Positions 10,462 to 20,068 of a stretch of DNA of 37,383 nt are shown here, in pieces. Origin of the DNA: Geminicoccaceae bacterium. Its GTDB lineage: Bacteria > Pseudomonadota > Alphaproteobacteria > Geminicoccales > Geminicoccaceae. The position numbers were made by a program, and so were the translations under genes. The notes beneath the pieces are model-generated. The model did no database searches. It was not told the origin of the DNA and saw only the letters and a program-made list of their open reading frames with translations. Numbering within the stretch: position 1 is the first letter of the stretch; each line of letters starts with the position of its first letter. The stretch spans positions 1-37,383 of the forward strand of contig JAABSG010000005.1 in NCBI GenBank assembly GCA_011390475.1, written 5' to 3'.

Positions 10462-10991
10462 CGGTCGGCGCCGCCGGCACTCACATCGCGCGCGCCCATC
10501 AGCAGGCGGAACGGCAGGAGCATGGCCAGAGCCACGGCGAACTTGACGCCGAGATCACCGATCGCCCAGCCGACCCAGGGCAGGCCGGTCATCGCGAAGG
10601 CGAGGGTGAAGAAGAGGGCAGTATCCACGGTCGAACCGATGCCCGAGGAGACCAGGGGTGCCCGCCACCAGGTGCCCTGCCGGAGACGGTTGAAGACGAA
10701 GACGTCGAGCAATTGGGCGATCAGGAAGGCGGTCCCGGACGCGATGGCGATCCTGGGCGTGGCGAGCACGGCCGAGCAGAGGACGGCGAGCGCGAAGCCG
10801 GCATAGACCACCCGTCTCGCAGCGGTGGGACCGAGCCGGCGATTGGCGAGGTCGGTGACCAGAAACGCGATCGGGTAGGTGAAGGCACCCCAGGTCAGCC
10901 AGTCGTTGACCGGATATTGAACGAGGATGTTCGAGGCGACGACGATCACCGTCATCGCCGCGATTGCGGCTGCGAGCGTGGCTATCGGCAT
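10449..10991 (-). CDS. yhhQ: queuosine precursor transporter YhhQ-like (VUT family)
   Basis: TMTVIVVASNILVQYP, GAFTYPIAFLVTDLANRRLG, GTAFLIAQLLDVFVFNRLR, SSGIGSTVDTALFF are YhhQ hallmarks; start at internal Met of the 10449..11021 ORF. Confidence 0.9.
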   Translation of the reverse strand: MPIATLAAAIAAMTVIVVASNILVQYPVNDWLTWGAFTYPIAFLVTDLANRRLGPTAARRVVYAGFALAVLCSAVLATPRIAIASGTAFLIAQLLDVFVFNRLRQGTWWRAPLVSSGIGSTVDTALFFTLAFAMTGLPWVGWAIGDLGVKFAVALAMLLPFRLLMGARDVSAGGADRQPA

Positions 10992-11017
10992 GGTCGAGCC
11001 GGCGGCTTCGAAACGCC

Positions 11018-11305
11018 TCAAGCGGTGGCCTTGGTCGCCTCGAGCAGGCGGCGGACCCGGACGAGCTCGCTCGGCAGGGTAGCTTCGCTGCTGCTCAACA
11101 AAAATCCGTCGAGGCCACCGCGCTTTTCGATGGTTCTGAGCGTGTTCGCCGCGATCTTGAGCCGAACGCTGCGGCCCAGGGCCTCACTGTAGAGCCGTCG
11201 GCTCTGGATGTTCGGCAAAAAGCGCCGCCGCGTCTTGTTGTTGGCGTGGCTGACATTGTTGCCGGCCTGCACGCCCTTGCCCGTCAGACTGCAACGTCTG
11301 GCCAT
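11018..11305 (-). CDS. rpmB: 50S ribosomal protein L28
   Basis: [70 protein letters not shown]. Confidence 0.98.
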   Translation of the reverse strand: MARRCSLTGKGVQAGNNVSHANNKTRRRFLPNIQSRRLYSEALGRSVRLKIAANTLRTIEKRGGLDGFLLSSSEATLPSELVRVRRLLEATKATA

Positions 11306-11544
11306 GACCCGTCCTCACATGTCGGGAGGTTAACAAAAAAAGAGCGCCCGAACCCGGCCGCTTTGCTGACGTCTGGTAGCCCCGGCGATGCTCGTTCGTC
11401 AAGCGCCATGTCGCCCGGGGCCCGGATCGCGGCCGGGGTCTGGTAGCGTTAACGGAATCTTCACCGACTTCAGGCATGGTCCGCTTCATGATGTAGCCAG
11501 ACGACGAGGAGCGGGCTGATGTCGAGTGTCGGGGTGGACGCAGG

Positions 11545-12054
11545 ATGAGGGCCGTGATGCGAGCCTTGCTGATGCTGCTGCTTTTGGTCGCCGTCGCTGC
11601 GCCGGCCGCGGCGACTAGCGGTGTCGGGCGCGCCTTGCAAGCGCTCGAGCGGGATATCGTGGCGGTCACGGCACATGCGGCGGCCTTGCGCGAGCGCTTC
11701 GCGGCGGATGTCGAGACCGGCAAGGGGGCCGAGATCGCCGGGATCGCCGATGGCGGTGTCGACTCGTCGCTCACCGCCCTGCGCCTCGCCGCCCGCGCGG
11801 TCGACCGCAGGCTCGAGCGGCTGCGCCTGGCCACGGCAGGCGAGCTCACGCCCGACCGGGCAGAGGTCATGCTGGCCCTGCGCTCGTCGCTGGCGAGCCT
11901 GCTCTGGACGATCGAGGTCATTCCCTCGACGCCAGAGCCCGACGCCGCGACCAAGGCCAAGCGCGAGCGCCAGCTCGCTCAGCTCGACGAAGCCCTGGCC
12001 GAGCTCGACCTGGCGACGGCGGCGATGGCGAGCTTCGACTGGGCGGAGCATTGA
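11545..12054 (+). CDS. hypothetical exported protein
   Basis: Signal-peptide-like N-terminus MRAVMRALLMLLLLVAVAAPAAAT; helical Ala/Leu/Arg/Glu-rich body; no family recognised. Confidence 0.6.
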   Translation: MRAVMRALLMLLLLVAVAAPAAATSGVGRALQALERDIVAVTAHAAALRERFAADVETGKGAEIAGIADGGVDSSLTALRLAARAVDRRLERLRLATAGELTPDRAEVMLALRSSLASLLWTIEVIPSTPEPDAATKAKRERQLAQLDEALAELDLATAAMASFDWAEH

Positions 12055-12213
12055 GCCTGCATCGGCACCGATCGATCGTGGATCTGGGCTGAACGACACG
12101 GCAAGCGCTCCTGCTGCGACATCGGCGGGTTGGTCGCGTGGTGTGGTCTCTGGTAGACCAAAGCTCGACGTGCCGTGGGCGCGCGTTTTGATGCCACGCT
12201 TCGAGAAGAGCCG

Positions 12214-15036
12214 ATGCCGCCGACTGACGACCGCCGTCCGGCCGCCGAGACCGAGGCAGCCGCCGACCGGGCCCCGACCGCTGTCGGCGGGGCCGACCAT
12301 GCCGCTGACGGTGGTGACAGCGGTCAGGGGGGCGACAGGGGCGAGCGAACCGACTGGGCCGCAATCGCCGTCGATGACGTCATGGCAGAGCTCGAGACCT
12401 CGAAAAGCGGGCTCGATGCCGACACGGCCGCTGGGCGGCTGAAGGAATATGGCCCCAACCGGTTGGCCGCGACCGTCAAGCGCGGGCCGTTGAAGCGGTT
12501 CTTGGCCCAATTCGACAATCTCTTGATCTACGTGCTCCTCGGCGCCGCCGGCCTTGCCGTGCTCATCGGCCACGCCATCGACGCGCTGGTGATTCTCGCC
12601 GTCGTGATGGTCAACACCGCAATCGGCTTTTTCCAGGAAGGCAAGGCCGAGGACGCGCTCGAGGCGATTCGCGGGATGATCGATCCCGAGGCCACGCTGC
12701 GCCGGGCCGGCGAAAAGACCAAGGTGCCGGCCGACGAGGTGGTGCCGGGCGACATCGTCCTGATCGAGTCCGGCGACCGGGTGCCGGCCGACCTCCGGCT
12801 GATCCGGGCGAAGAACCTGAAGCTCGACGAGGCGGCGCTGACCGGCGAATCGGTGCCGGTCGACAAGCACATCGAGGCGATCGAGCCCGGGGCCGAGCTC
12901 GGGGATCGCAGCTCGATGGCCTTCTCCGGCACTTTCGTGGCCGCCGGCCAGGGTGTCGGGGTCGTGGTGGCGACGGCGACGAAGACCGAGCTCGGCCGGA
13001 TCAGCGGCATGCTGAGCGAGGTGGTCGAGCTGAAGACGCCGCTGATCCGGCAGATGGACCAGTTCGCCCGCCAGATCACCTTCGCCGTGATGGCAGCCGC
13101 GGTCCTCGTCTTCGTAATGGCCTATCTCGTCCAGGGCTTCGCTCTGGTCGAGGCGTTCATGGCGGTGGTCGGCCTGTTCGTTGCGGCCATTCCCGAGGGA
13201 CTGCCGGCGGTCATGACGGTCACGCTCGCGATCGGCGTCCAGCGCATGGCGGGCAGGAAGGCCATCATCCGCCGGCTGCCGGCGGTCGAGACCCTGGGTG
13301 CGGTCTCGGTGATCTGCTCGGACAAGACCGGCACCTTGACCCGCAACGAGATGACCGTGCGCTCGATCGCGACGGCTTCCGGGATCGTCGACGTGAGTGG
13401 CACCGGCTACGCGCCGGAGGGCGCGTTCGAGCGGGACGGCGAGACGATCGATCCAGATGAGGACCCACTCCTCGAAGCGTTGGTCGAGGTCGCCATTCTC
13501 TGCAACGACGCCGAGATCCGCGAGAAGGACGGCAATTGGCAGGCGGCGGGCGATCCGATGGAGGCGGCGCTCACGGCGCTGGCGATGAAGGCTGGCCACG
13601 ATCCGGCCGAGCGCCGCCGGCGGCAGGAACGGCTCGACGAGATCCCCTTCGACTCGGCGCACAAGTTCATGGCGACGCTGAATGTTCGGGACGGCGGAGC
13701 CGAGGCCGAGGGCCACGCGATCCTGGTCAAAGGCGCCCCGGAGCGGCTGATCGAGCTGGCGGGCGAGGTCTCGGGTGCCGACGGCCCCGAGGCGATCGAC
13801 CGCGACGCCTGGCTGGAGCGGGTGAGCGACCTCGCCGCGCGCGGCGAGCGGGTACTGGGCTTCGCGATGAAGCGGGTGGGCGCCGATCACGGCAGCCTGG
13901 AGCACGGCCATCTCGAGGAGGGGCTGGTGCTGCTCGGCCTCATGGGCTTCATCGACCCGCCGCGCGACGAGGCGATCGAGGCGGTGGAAGCCTGCAAGGC
14001 CGCCGGTATCCGGGTCGTCATGATCACCGGCGATCATGGGCTGACCGCCAAGGCCATCGCCAAGCAGCTCGGTCTCGCGGACGACCCGCATGTGCTGACC
14101 GGCCGCGAACTCGAGGAGATGAATGACGCGGAACTGAAGAAGGCCGCCCTGGAGACACAGGTCTTCGCCCGGACCACGCCCGAGCACAAATTGCGGCTGG
14201 TCGAGGCGCTGCAATCCGACGGGCTGACGGTGGCGATGACCGGCGACGGGGTCAACGACGCGCCGGCCCTCAAGCGCGCCGATGTCGGCGTGGCGATGGG
14301 CAAGAAGGGGACGGAGGCCGCCAAGGAGGCCTCCGAGATGGTGCTCGCCGACGACAATTTCGCCTCGATCGTGGCGGCGGTGCGCGAAGGGCGGACGGTC
14401 TACGACAATCTGAAGAAGACCATCCTCTTTCTCCTGCCGATCAACGGCGGTGAATCGATGACCATCGTGTTCGCCATCCTGGCCGGGCTCGAACTGCCGA
14501 TCACGCCGGTGCAGATCCTCTGGGTCAACATGGTGAGCTCCGTGGCCCTGGCCATGGTCCTCGCCTTCGAGCCGACCGAACCCGGTACGATGCGCCAAAA
14601 GCCGCGGCCGTCGGGCGAGCCGATTCTCAGGGGCGATGTCATCTGGCGGATCGTCTTCATCTCCGTCCTCTTTCTGATCGGCGCCTTCGGCATGTTCACC
14701 TGGGCGATCGATCGCGGCCTCTCGGTCGAGCTGGCGCGAACCATGGTGGTCAACACCATCGTCGTGATGGAGATCTTCTACCTCTTCAGCGTGCGCTATA
14801 CTTACGGTGCCTCGTTGACGTTCAAGGGCTTGTTCGGCACACCGGCGGTACTCGCCGGTATTTCGGCCGTCGTCCTCTTGCAGTTGACCTTCACCTACGC
14901 GCCCTTCATGGCGATCCCGTTCGACACCGCCCCGGTCGCCTTCGCCGATGGTCTGGTGATCGTCGCGATCGGCGCCTTGCTGTTCGCCGTGGTGGAGGTC
15001 GAAAAACGTGTACGGCTCGGCTGGCGCAATCGCTGA
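12214..15036 (+). CDS. cation-transporting P-type ATPase (Ca2+/PMA-type, P2-like)
   Basis: CSDKTGTLTRNEMTV phosphorylation motif, TGESVPV, MTGDGVNDAPALKRADVGVAMG; GTG at 12175 is an alternative start. Confidence 0.95.
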   Translation: MPPTDDRRPAAETEAAADRAPTAVGGADHAADGGDSGQGGDRGERTDWAAIAVDDVMAELETSKSGLDADTAAGRLKEYGPNRLAATVKRGPLKRFLAQFDNLLIYVLLGAAGLAVLIGHAIDALVILAVVMVNTAIGFFQEGKAEDALEAIRGMIDPEATLRRAGEKTKVPADEVVPGDIVLIESGDRVPADLRLIRAKNLKLDEAALTGESVPVDKHIEAIEPGAELGDRSSMAFSGTFVAAGQGVGVVVATATKTELGRISGMLSEVVELKTPLIRQMDQFARQITFAVMAAAVLVFVMAYLVQGFALVEAFMAVVGLFVAAIPEGLPAVMTVTLAIGVQRMAGRKAIIRRLPAVETLGAVSVICSDKTGTLTRNEMTVRSIATASGIVDVSGTGYAPEGAFERDGETIDPDEDPLLEALVEVAILCNDAEIREKDGNWQAAGDPMEAALTALAMKAGHDPAERRRRQERLDEIPFDSAHKFMATLNVRDGGAEAEGHAILVKGAPERLIELAGEVSGADGPEAIDRDAWLERVSDLAARGERVLGFAMKRVGADHGSLEHGHLEEGLVLLGLMGFIDPPRDEAIEAVEACKAAGIRVVMITGDHGLTAKAIAKQLGLADDPHVLTGRELEEMNDAELKKAALETQVFARTTPEHKLRLVEALQSDGLTVAMTGDGVNDAPALKRADVGVAMGKKGTEAAKEASEMVLADDNFASIVAAVREGRTVYDNLKKTILFLLPINGGESMTIVFAILAGLELPITPVQILWVNMVSSVALAMVLAFEPTEPGTMRQKPRPSGEPILRGDVIWRIVFISVLFLIGAFGMFTWAIDRGLSVELARTMVVNTIVVMEIFYLFSVRYTYGASLTFKGLFGTPAVLAGISAVVLLQLTFTYAPFMAIPFDTAPVAFADGLVIVAIGALLFAVVEVEKRVRLGWRNR

Positions 15037-15086
15037 TCCGAGCGTAGAGCCTCACCAACACGACAACCCGAAAAGGAACCGCTTCG

Positions 15087-16208
15087 ATGTTGCACGTCGA
15101 TATTCCGACATTGCCCGAAATCAAGCACTTGACGCAGGCGCGCGGCGGCATCTGCGTCTCGTTCTATTTGCCGACCAGCACGCTCGGTCAGGCGGCCGAC
15201 CACGACCGGCTGACCTTGAAGAATCTCGGCCTCGAAGCGACCCGGCAGCTCGAGGAAGCCGGTGCCGACAAGCGGCAGATTTGGCCGATCAGCGAGCAGC
15301 TCGAGGACCTGCTCGAAGACGACGCTTTCTGGCAGCTCCAGGCGCGGAGCCTCGCGGTTTTCGTCACGCCCGAGAGCGTGCGCACCTTTCGCCTGCCCAA
15401 CCAGCTCGAGGAAACCGTCCAGGTCGCCGACCGCTTCCACCTCAAGCCGCTGCTGCGCGCGATAACCTTTCCGCACGAGGCGATCGTGCTGGCGCTATCG
15501 GTCGGCCATGTTCGCGCCGTCGAAGTGTTCGCCGAGTTGCCACCGCACGAGGTGCGGGTTCCGGGCATGCCCAAGGATGCGATGGACGCGGTCGGCAAGG
15601 CCACTGTCGGTCATCGCTCGCCCAGCGGCCGTATCCAGGGTTCGGAAGGTGAGAAGGTGCGGCTGCGCCAATATGCACGGGCCGTCGACCATGCACTGCG
15701 CGGCCTCCTCGCCGGCCGCGAGACGCCGATGATTTTGGCCTCCACGGGCCCGGTCGATCAAATTTTCCGGTCGGTCAACACCTATCCGCATTTGGTCGCC
15801 CAACAGGTGGTGACCAGCCCGGACCATCTGAGCGATCAGGAACTCGCCGAGGCGGCGCGCCCCCTGCTCGACGAGATTTACGCCGACCAGATGCGGGGCA
15901 TGATGGACCTGTTCGAGACCAGAAAGGGCCAGGGCCGGGCCACCACCGACATCGCCCAGGCCGCCCGGGCCGCCACCTACGGCGCCATCGAATCGCTCAT
16001 GATCGACATCGACGAGGTGATCCCGGGCTGGGTCGACGAGACCGACGGCAGCATCCGCTTCGCCGATCACGGTGATGCCACGAGCTACGGCATCGTCGAT
16101 GAAATCGCCGCCCGGGCGATGGCGCACGGTGCCAAGGTGCTCGGTGTGCGCAAGGCCGATCTGCCGGACGGGGCGCATCTGGCGGCCATCCTGCGCTACG
16201 CGATCTGA
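15087..16208 (+). CDS. baeRF3-like protein (bacterial archaeo-eukaryotic release factor family)
   Basis: GGICVSFYLPTSTLG, FWQLQARSLAVFVTPESVRTFRLPNQLEETVQVADRFHLKPLLR, VLALSVGHVRAVEVF match the baeRF3 N-terminal pattern. Confidence 0.75.
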   Translation: MLHVDIPTLPEIKHLTQARGGICVSFYLPTSTLGQAADHDRLTLKNLGLEATRQLEEAGADKRQIWPISEQLEDLLEDDAFWQLQARSLAVFVTPESVRTFRLPNQLEETVQVADRFHLKPLLRAITFPHEAIVLALSVGHVRAVEVFAELPPHEVRVPGMPKDAMDAVGKATVGHRSPSGRIQGSEGEKVRLRQYARAVDHALRGLLAGRETPMILASTGPVDQIFRSVNTYPHLVAQQVVTSPDHLSDQELAEAARPLLDEIYADQMRGMMDLFETRKGQGRATTDIAQAARAATYGAIESLMIDIDEVIPGWVDETDGSIRFADHGDATSYGIVDEIAARAMAHGAKVLGVRKADLPDGAHLAAILRYAI

Positions 16209-16330
16209 GCCGCGTGCCGGGCGGCCGGCCGCGCGTCTCCTCGATGCACCGCCGACGCGCCGGCCGAGGGGCGGAACAGGCGGACTGAAACCCTCTTGCG
16301 CGGCGCGCCGGCGCCCGGCACACCTCTTTT

Positions 16331-16517
16331 CGACGGTGTCCATCGAGGACCGAAGAGGGAAGCCGGTGAGGGCTTTTGCCGCGAGGCGAGGCCCCTAGTC
16401 CGGCGCTGCCCCCGCAACTGTAGGCGGTGAGCCGCGATCCAACCATGCCACTGGGGCCCCTAGCCCCCGGGAAGGCGGATCAAGGCTTCGACCCGCGAGC
16501 CAGGAGACCTGCCGTCG
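16331..16517 (+). ncRNA. cobalamin (B12) riboswitch
   Basis: GAAGAGGGAAGCCGGTGAGG, CCGGCGCTGCCCCCGCAACTGTAGGCGG, GCCACTGG...CCGGGAAGGCG and the B12 box GAGCCAGGAGACCTGCC (16497-16513), in canonical order. Confidence 0.95.
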
Positions 16518-16644
16518 CCCGTTCCACCCGTTTTGCCGGTCGGGGTGCGCCGGTGGAGGTCGACGATGCGTCTCGTTTGCTGCTTCTTCCATCGATTGTT
16601 GCTCGACCGCCCATGGCTGCCCTTTGGCTGGCCCGGTGGTCGCC

Positions 16645-17553
16645 ATGTCGGCTGAGCCGGTAGCGCCGCAGCTGGCCTCGCCATGCGTCGGCACCTGCCG
16701 GCTCGATCCGGCGACGGGCTGGTGTATCGGCTGTGGGCGCGACGCGGGCGAGCTGCTCCGTTGGCGGGACTTGGCGGCTGCCCAGCGGGCGGAAGTCTGG
16801 GCCGAATTGCCGGGACGCCTGCGCCAGCTCGGCCAGGACTGCCGGCTCTTGCCCTGGCTGCCGGAGGATGCCCTCGCGGGCATCGCCATGCTCGCCAAGG
16901 CCCCCGGTGCCGTGTTGGTCATGGGCGTGGAGGGGGCCGTCGGCGAGTTTACGGCGACAGCCGGCGGCAACGTGCTCACCCGGCAATTCGGCGATGTGCT
17001 GGAGCTGCACACCGCCGGCGGGCGGGCGCGGCTGGTCGCCCATCCGGGGTTGCGGGTGTTCGCGGGGCCCGGGCGCACGGCGCTGACGCTGCATCGCAGC
17101 CGGCTCTTGCCGATGCCGTCGCTGATCACCGAGCTCGGCGCTGATCGTGACGCGATGCGAGAGGGTGACCGGGCGCTGCCGCTGGTCGATCTCGGGCTCG
17201 GCCGGCCGGGCTTTCGCTTTACCGTGCGGCTGAGCGATCCGGCGCTGCTCGATCTCGCCCGGCGGCATTGCGGCCGGTCGCTGTTCGACGAGGCGGGCGA
17301 GCTGATCGACGCCTTGATCGCGGCCGCACCGACGCGCGTGCTGATCACGCCGCTCGGGCGGGTCGAGGTCGACGGTCCGATCGATCGGATCGACCGAGTG
17401 GGCCCGGCCACCCACCTTCTCCCGGAGCAGCGGAGCAGCGATCGGCCGTTGCGCAGCGGCCCGGCACTGCCCGAGGCCTATGCGCCGCTCGCCCTGGTGC
17501 TGGTGCCCGAGGCGGCGCGCCTGCCGCAGGGCGATCGCGTGGCGGTTTTCTGA
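16645..17553 (+). CDS. DUF1289-domain protein with an uncharacterised C-terminal region
   Basis: N-terminal SPCVGTCRLDPATGWCIGCGRDAGELLRW is the DUF1289 Cys motif; C-terminal ~230 aa not recognised; TTG at 16624 is an alternative start. Confidence 0.8.
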   Translation: MSAEPVAPQLASPCVGTCRLDPATGWCIGCGRDAGELLRWRDLAAAQRAEVWAELPGRLRQLGQDCRLLPWLPEDALAGIAMLAKAPGAVLVMGVEGAVGEFTATAGGNVLTRQFGDVLELHTAGGRARLVAHPGLRVFAGPGRTALTLHRSRLLPMPSLITELGADRDAMREGDRALPLVDLGLGRPGFRFTVRLSDPALLDLARRHCGRSLFDEAGELIDALIAAAPTRVLITPLGRVEVDGPIDRIDRVGPATHLLPEQRSSDRPLRSGPALPEAYAPLALVLVPEAARLPQGDRVAVF

Positions 17554-17628
17554 AGACGAACGGCGCTGTCGTCGGCGGGCTTGTGCCGCCGACGCATGGC
17601 CTTATGGTCCGATTGCTCAGGAGGACCG

Positions 17629-18231
17629 ATGCCGGCACCGATCGATTTCTACTTCGATTTTTCGAGCCCATACGGCTATCTGGCGAGCCGGCGGATCGGC
17701 GAGCTCGCCGCCGCGCACGGGCGCAGCGTCCGCTGGCGGCCGATGATGCTGGGGGCGGCTTTTGCCGCGACCGGCGGCAAGCCCTTGGTCGACTTGCCGC
17801 TCAAGGGTGATTACGCCCGGCACGATCTGGCCCGAACGGCGCGCTTCTGGGGCATTCCGTTTGCCCTGCCGAAGCGGTTTCCGGTACCGACACTGGCTGC
17901 GGCCAGGGCTTTCTACTGGCTCGAGGAAGCCGCACCCGCGCGTGCCGTGCCCTTCGCCGAGGCGGCGTTTTCGGCCCTTTTCGCCGAGGATCGGGACATT
18001 GCCGACCGGGCAGTGGTGGGGGCGCTGCTGGGGGCTGTGGGCGCCGATGTGGAGGCCGGATCGGTGGCGATCGATCGGCCCGAGATCAAGGAGAAGCTCA
18101 AGGCCGAGACCGCTGCCGCGATCGACCGGGGTGTGTTCGGCTCGCCGTTCATCGTCATCGACGGCGAGCCTTTCTGGGGTGCCGACCGGCTCGACCAGGT
18201 CGAGCGCTGGCTGGTGACGGGCGGGTTTTGA
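17629..18231 (+). CDS. 2-hydroxychromene-2-carboxylate isomerase family (DsbA/GST-kappa-like)
   Basis: MPAPIDFYFDFSSPYGYLASRRIGELAAAHGRSVRWRPMMLG...GVFGSPFIVIDGEPFWGADRLDQVERWL. Confidence 0.93.
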   Translation: MPAPIDFYFDFSSPYGYLASRRIGELAAAHGRSVRWRPMMLGAAFAATGGKPLVDLPLKGDYARHDLARTARFWGIPFALPKRFPVPTLAAARAFYWLEEAAPARAVPFAEAAFSALFAEDRDIADRAVVGALLGAVGADVEAGSVAIDRPEIKEKLKAETAAAIDRGVFGSPFIVIDGEPFWGADRLDQVERWLVTGGF

Positions 18232-18233
18232 AC

Positions 18234-19019
18234 ATGGACGCTGCACTGGTGCGGAGCGAGCGGGCCGCCTCGGGTGTGGTCACCCTGACCATCGACCGGG
18301 CGGCGCGGCGCAATGCCTTCGACGATGCGCTGATCGCCGCCTTGCGCGCGCAGTTCGAGAGTTTGGGCCGGGATCCGGACGTCCGGGCGCTGGTGCTCAC
18401 CGGTGCCGGCTCGGCCTTTTCGGCTGGCGCCGATCTCGACTGGATGCGCCGCGCGGCCAGTTTCACGGCCGCCGAGAATCTCGCCGACGCGCGCCAACTC
18501 GAAGCCATGCTGGCGGCGCTCGACACCTTTCCGCGGCCGACCATCGCGCGGGTCAACGGGGCGGCGATCGGCGGCGGCGTCGGTCTGGTGGCGGCTTGTG
18601 ACATCGCGATCGCGAGCGAGCAGGCGGTCTTCGCCATGAGCGAGGTCCGGCTCGGCTTGCTGCCGGCGGTCGTTGCCCCCTTCGTCCGCCGGGCGATCGG
18701 CGAGCGGGCGTGTCGTCGGCTGTTCTTGACCGCAGAGCGGCTCGATGCGGCCGAGGCCCGGCGGCTCGGCTTGGTGCACGAGGTGGTTGCCGACGAGGCC
18801 CTGGATCAGGCGGTGGCGACGGTGCTGGAGCAGCTGCTGCAAGGTGGGCCCGAGGCGCTGACGGCCGCCAAGGCGCTGCTCGTCGATCTGCGTCACGCCT
18901 CCTTCGACGAAGCGGCCGACCGGACGGCGCGCGCGATCGCCGAGCGCCGGGCGTCGGCCGAGGGCAAGGAAGGTGTGCTGGCGTTCCTGGAAAAACGGCA
19001 GCCGGCGTGGAAGGGATAG
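18234..19019 (+). CDS. enoyl-CoA hydratase/isomerase family (methylglutaconyl-CoA hydratase-like)
   Basis: RRNAFDDALIAAL, GSAFSAGADLDWMRR, RVNGAAIGGGVGLVAACDIAIA, FAMSEVRLGLLPAVVAPFV. Confidence 0.92.
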   Translation: MDAALVRSERAASGVVTLTIDRAARRNAFDDALIAALRAQFESLGRDPDVRALVLTGAGSAFSAGADLDWMRRAASFTAAENLADARQLEAMLAALDTFPRPTIARVNGAAIGGGVGLVAACDIAIASEQAVFAMSEVRLGLLPAVVAPFVRRAIGERACRRLFLTAERLDAAEARRLGLVHEVVADEALDQAVATVLEQLLQGGPEALTAAKALLVDLRHASFDEAADRTARAIAERRASAEGKEGVLAFLEKRQPAWKG

Positions 19020-19159
19020 CGCCGTCGAGCGACTACGAGAGGGTCAGACCCCTCTGAGAAGTCGTTGTCGACAGGGGCTTGGCACTAACCCGGCGACGCG
19101 CCGTCGGCCGGGGCAGGCAGACCGCCCGTCCAAGACAAGCAACTGTCGGCGACAAGCCG

Positions 19160-20068
19160 CTAGCGCAGCCGCGCGCGGAACGGTGAGGCCGGGTAGACGC
19201 CGAAGATTTCGATGTGATGGGCGAAGAAGCGGAGTTCGTCCATGGCGAAGCGGACCGCCTCGTCTTCCGGATGGCCGAGGATGTCGGCGTAGAACTGGGC
19301 CTGCTGGAAGGTCGGATCGATATAGCTTTCGAGCTTCAGCATGTTGACGCCATTGGTGGCGAAGCCGCCCATCGCCTTGTAGAGGGCAGCCGGGACGTTT
19401 CTCACTTTGAAGAGGAAGCTGGTGATCACGAGGCCGTCCTTGGTGCCCGGATAGCGGGGCTCGCGGGCGAGGACGAGAAAGCGGGTCGTGTTGTGCTCGG
19501 CGTCCTCGACGTCCGAGCTGAGGATGTCCAGTCCGTACGTTTCCGCCGCGAGCCGGGACGCGATCACCGCGTGCGCTTTGTCGCCCTTCAAGGCAATGTC
19601 GGCGGCGGCCCCGGCCGTGTCGGCGGCGACGACGGGTGTCAGCTTGTGCTCGCGGATGAAGTCGCGGCACTGGCCCAGCGCGTGAATGTGGCTGTGCACC
19701 CAGCGAACGGTCGCCATGCTGCTGCCGGGAACCACGAGGAGGTGGTGGTTCACCCGCAAGAACTGCTCACCCACGATGTGCAGGCCGCAATGCGGCATCA
19801 GGTGGTGGACGTCGGCGACCCGACCCGCGACCGAGTTGTCGACCGGGATCATCGCATAGCGGGCCTCGCCATCGCGTACGGCGGCGAAGGCGGTCTCGAA
19901 GGTCTCGCAGGCGTAGGGCTCGAAATCCGGGAAGGCTTGGCGGCAGGCCAGGTGCGAATAGGCGCCGGGACGGCCCTGAAAGGCGATCCGCTGCTGCGGG
20001 TCGCCGAGCGGCGCGCCAGCGCTCGCGGTGTCGGGGGTAACGGTGTCGTCGGTCTTTGCTTCAGCCAT
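19160..20068 (-). CDS. pheA: prephenate dehydratase
   Basis: RIAFQGRPGAYSHLACRQAFP, YAMIPVDNSVAGRVADVHHLM, TTRFLVLAREP, ACT domain VITSFLFKVRNVPAALYKAMGGFATNGVNMLKLESY. Confidence 0.96.
   Translation of the reverse strand: MAEAKTDDTVTPDTASAGAPLGDPQQRIAFQGRPGAYSHLACRQAFPDFEPYACETFETAFAAVRDGEARYAMIPVDNSVAGRVADVHHLMPHCGLHIVGEQFLRVNHHLLVVPGSSMATVRWVHSHIHALGQCRDFIREHKLTPVVAADTAGAAADIALKGDKAHAVIASRLAAETYGLDILSSDVEDAEHNTTRFLVLAREPRYPGTKDGLVITSFLFKVRNVPAALYKAMGGFATNGVNMLKLESYIDPTFQQAQFYADILGHPEDEAVRFAMDELRFFAHHIEIFGVYPASPFRARLR

Noticed and set aside
11470-14598. 1042-aa minus-strand ORF opposite the P-type ATPase
   Set aside because: Shadow ORF; His/Arg/Asp-rich with no recognisable domain, opposite a canonical P-type ATPase.
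16427-16663. 78-aa plus-strand ORF starting inside the riboswitch
   Set aside because: Overlaps the conserved aptamer core and B12 box; composition looks noncoding.
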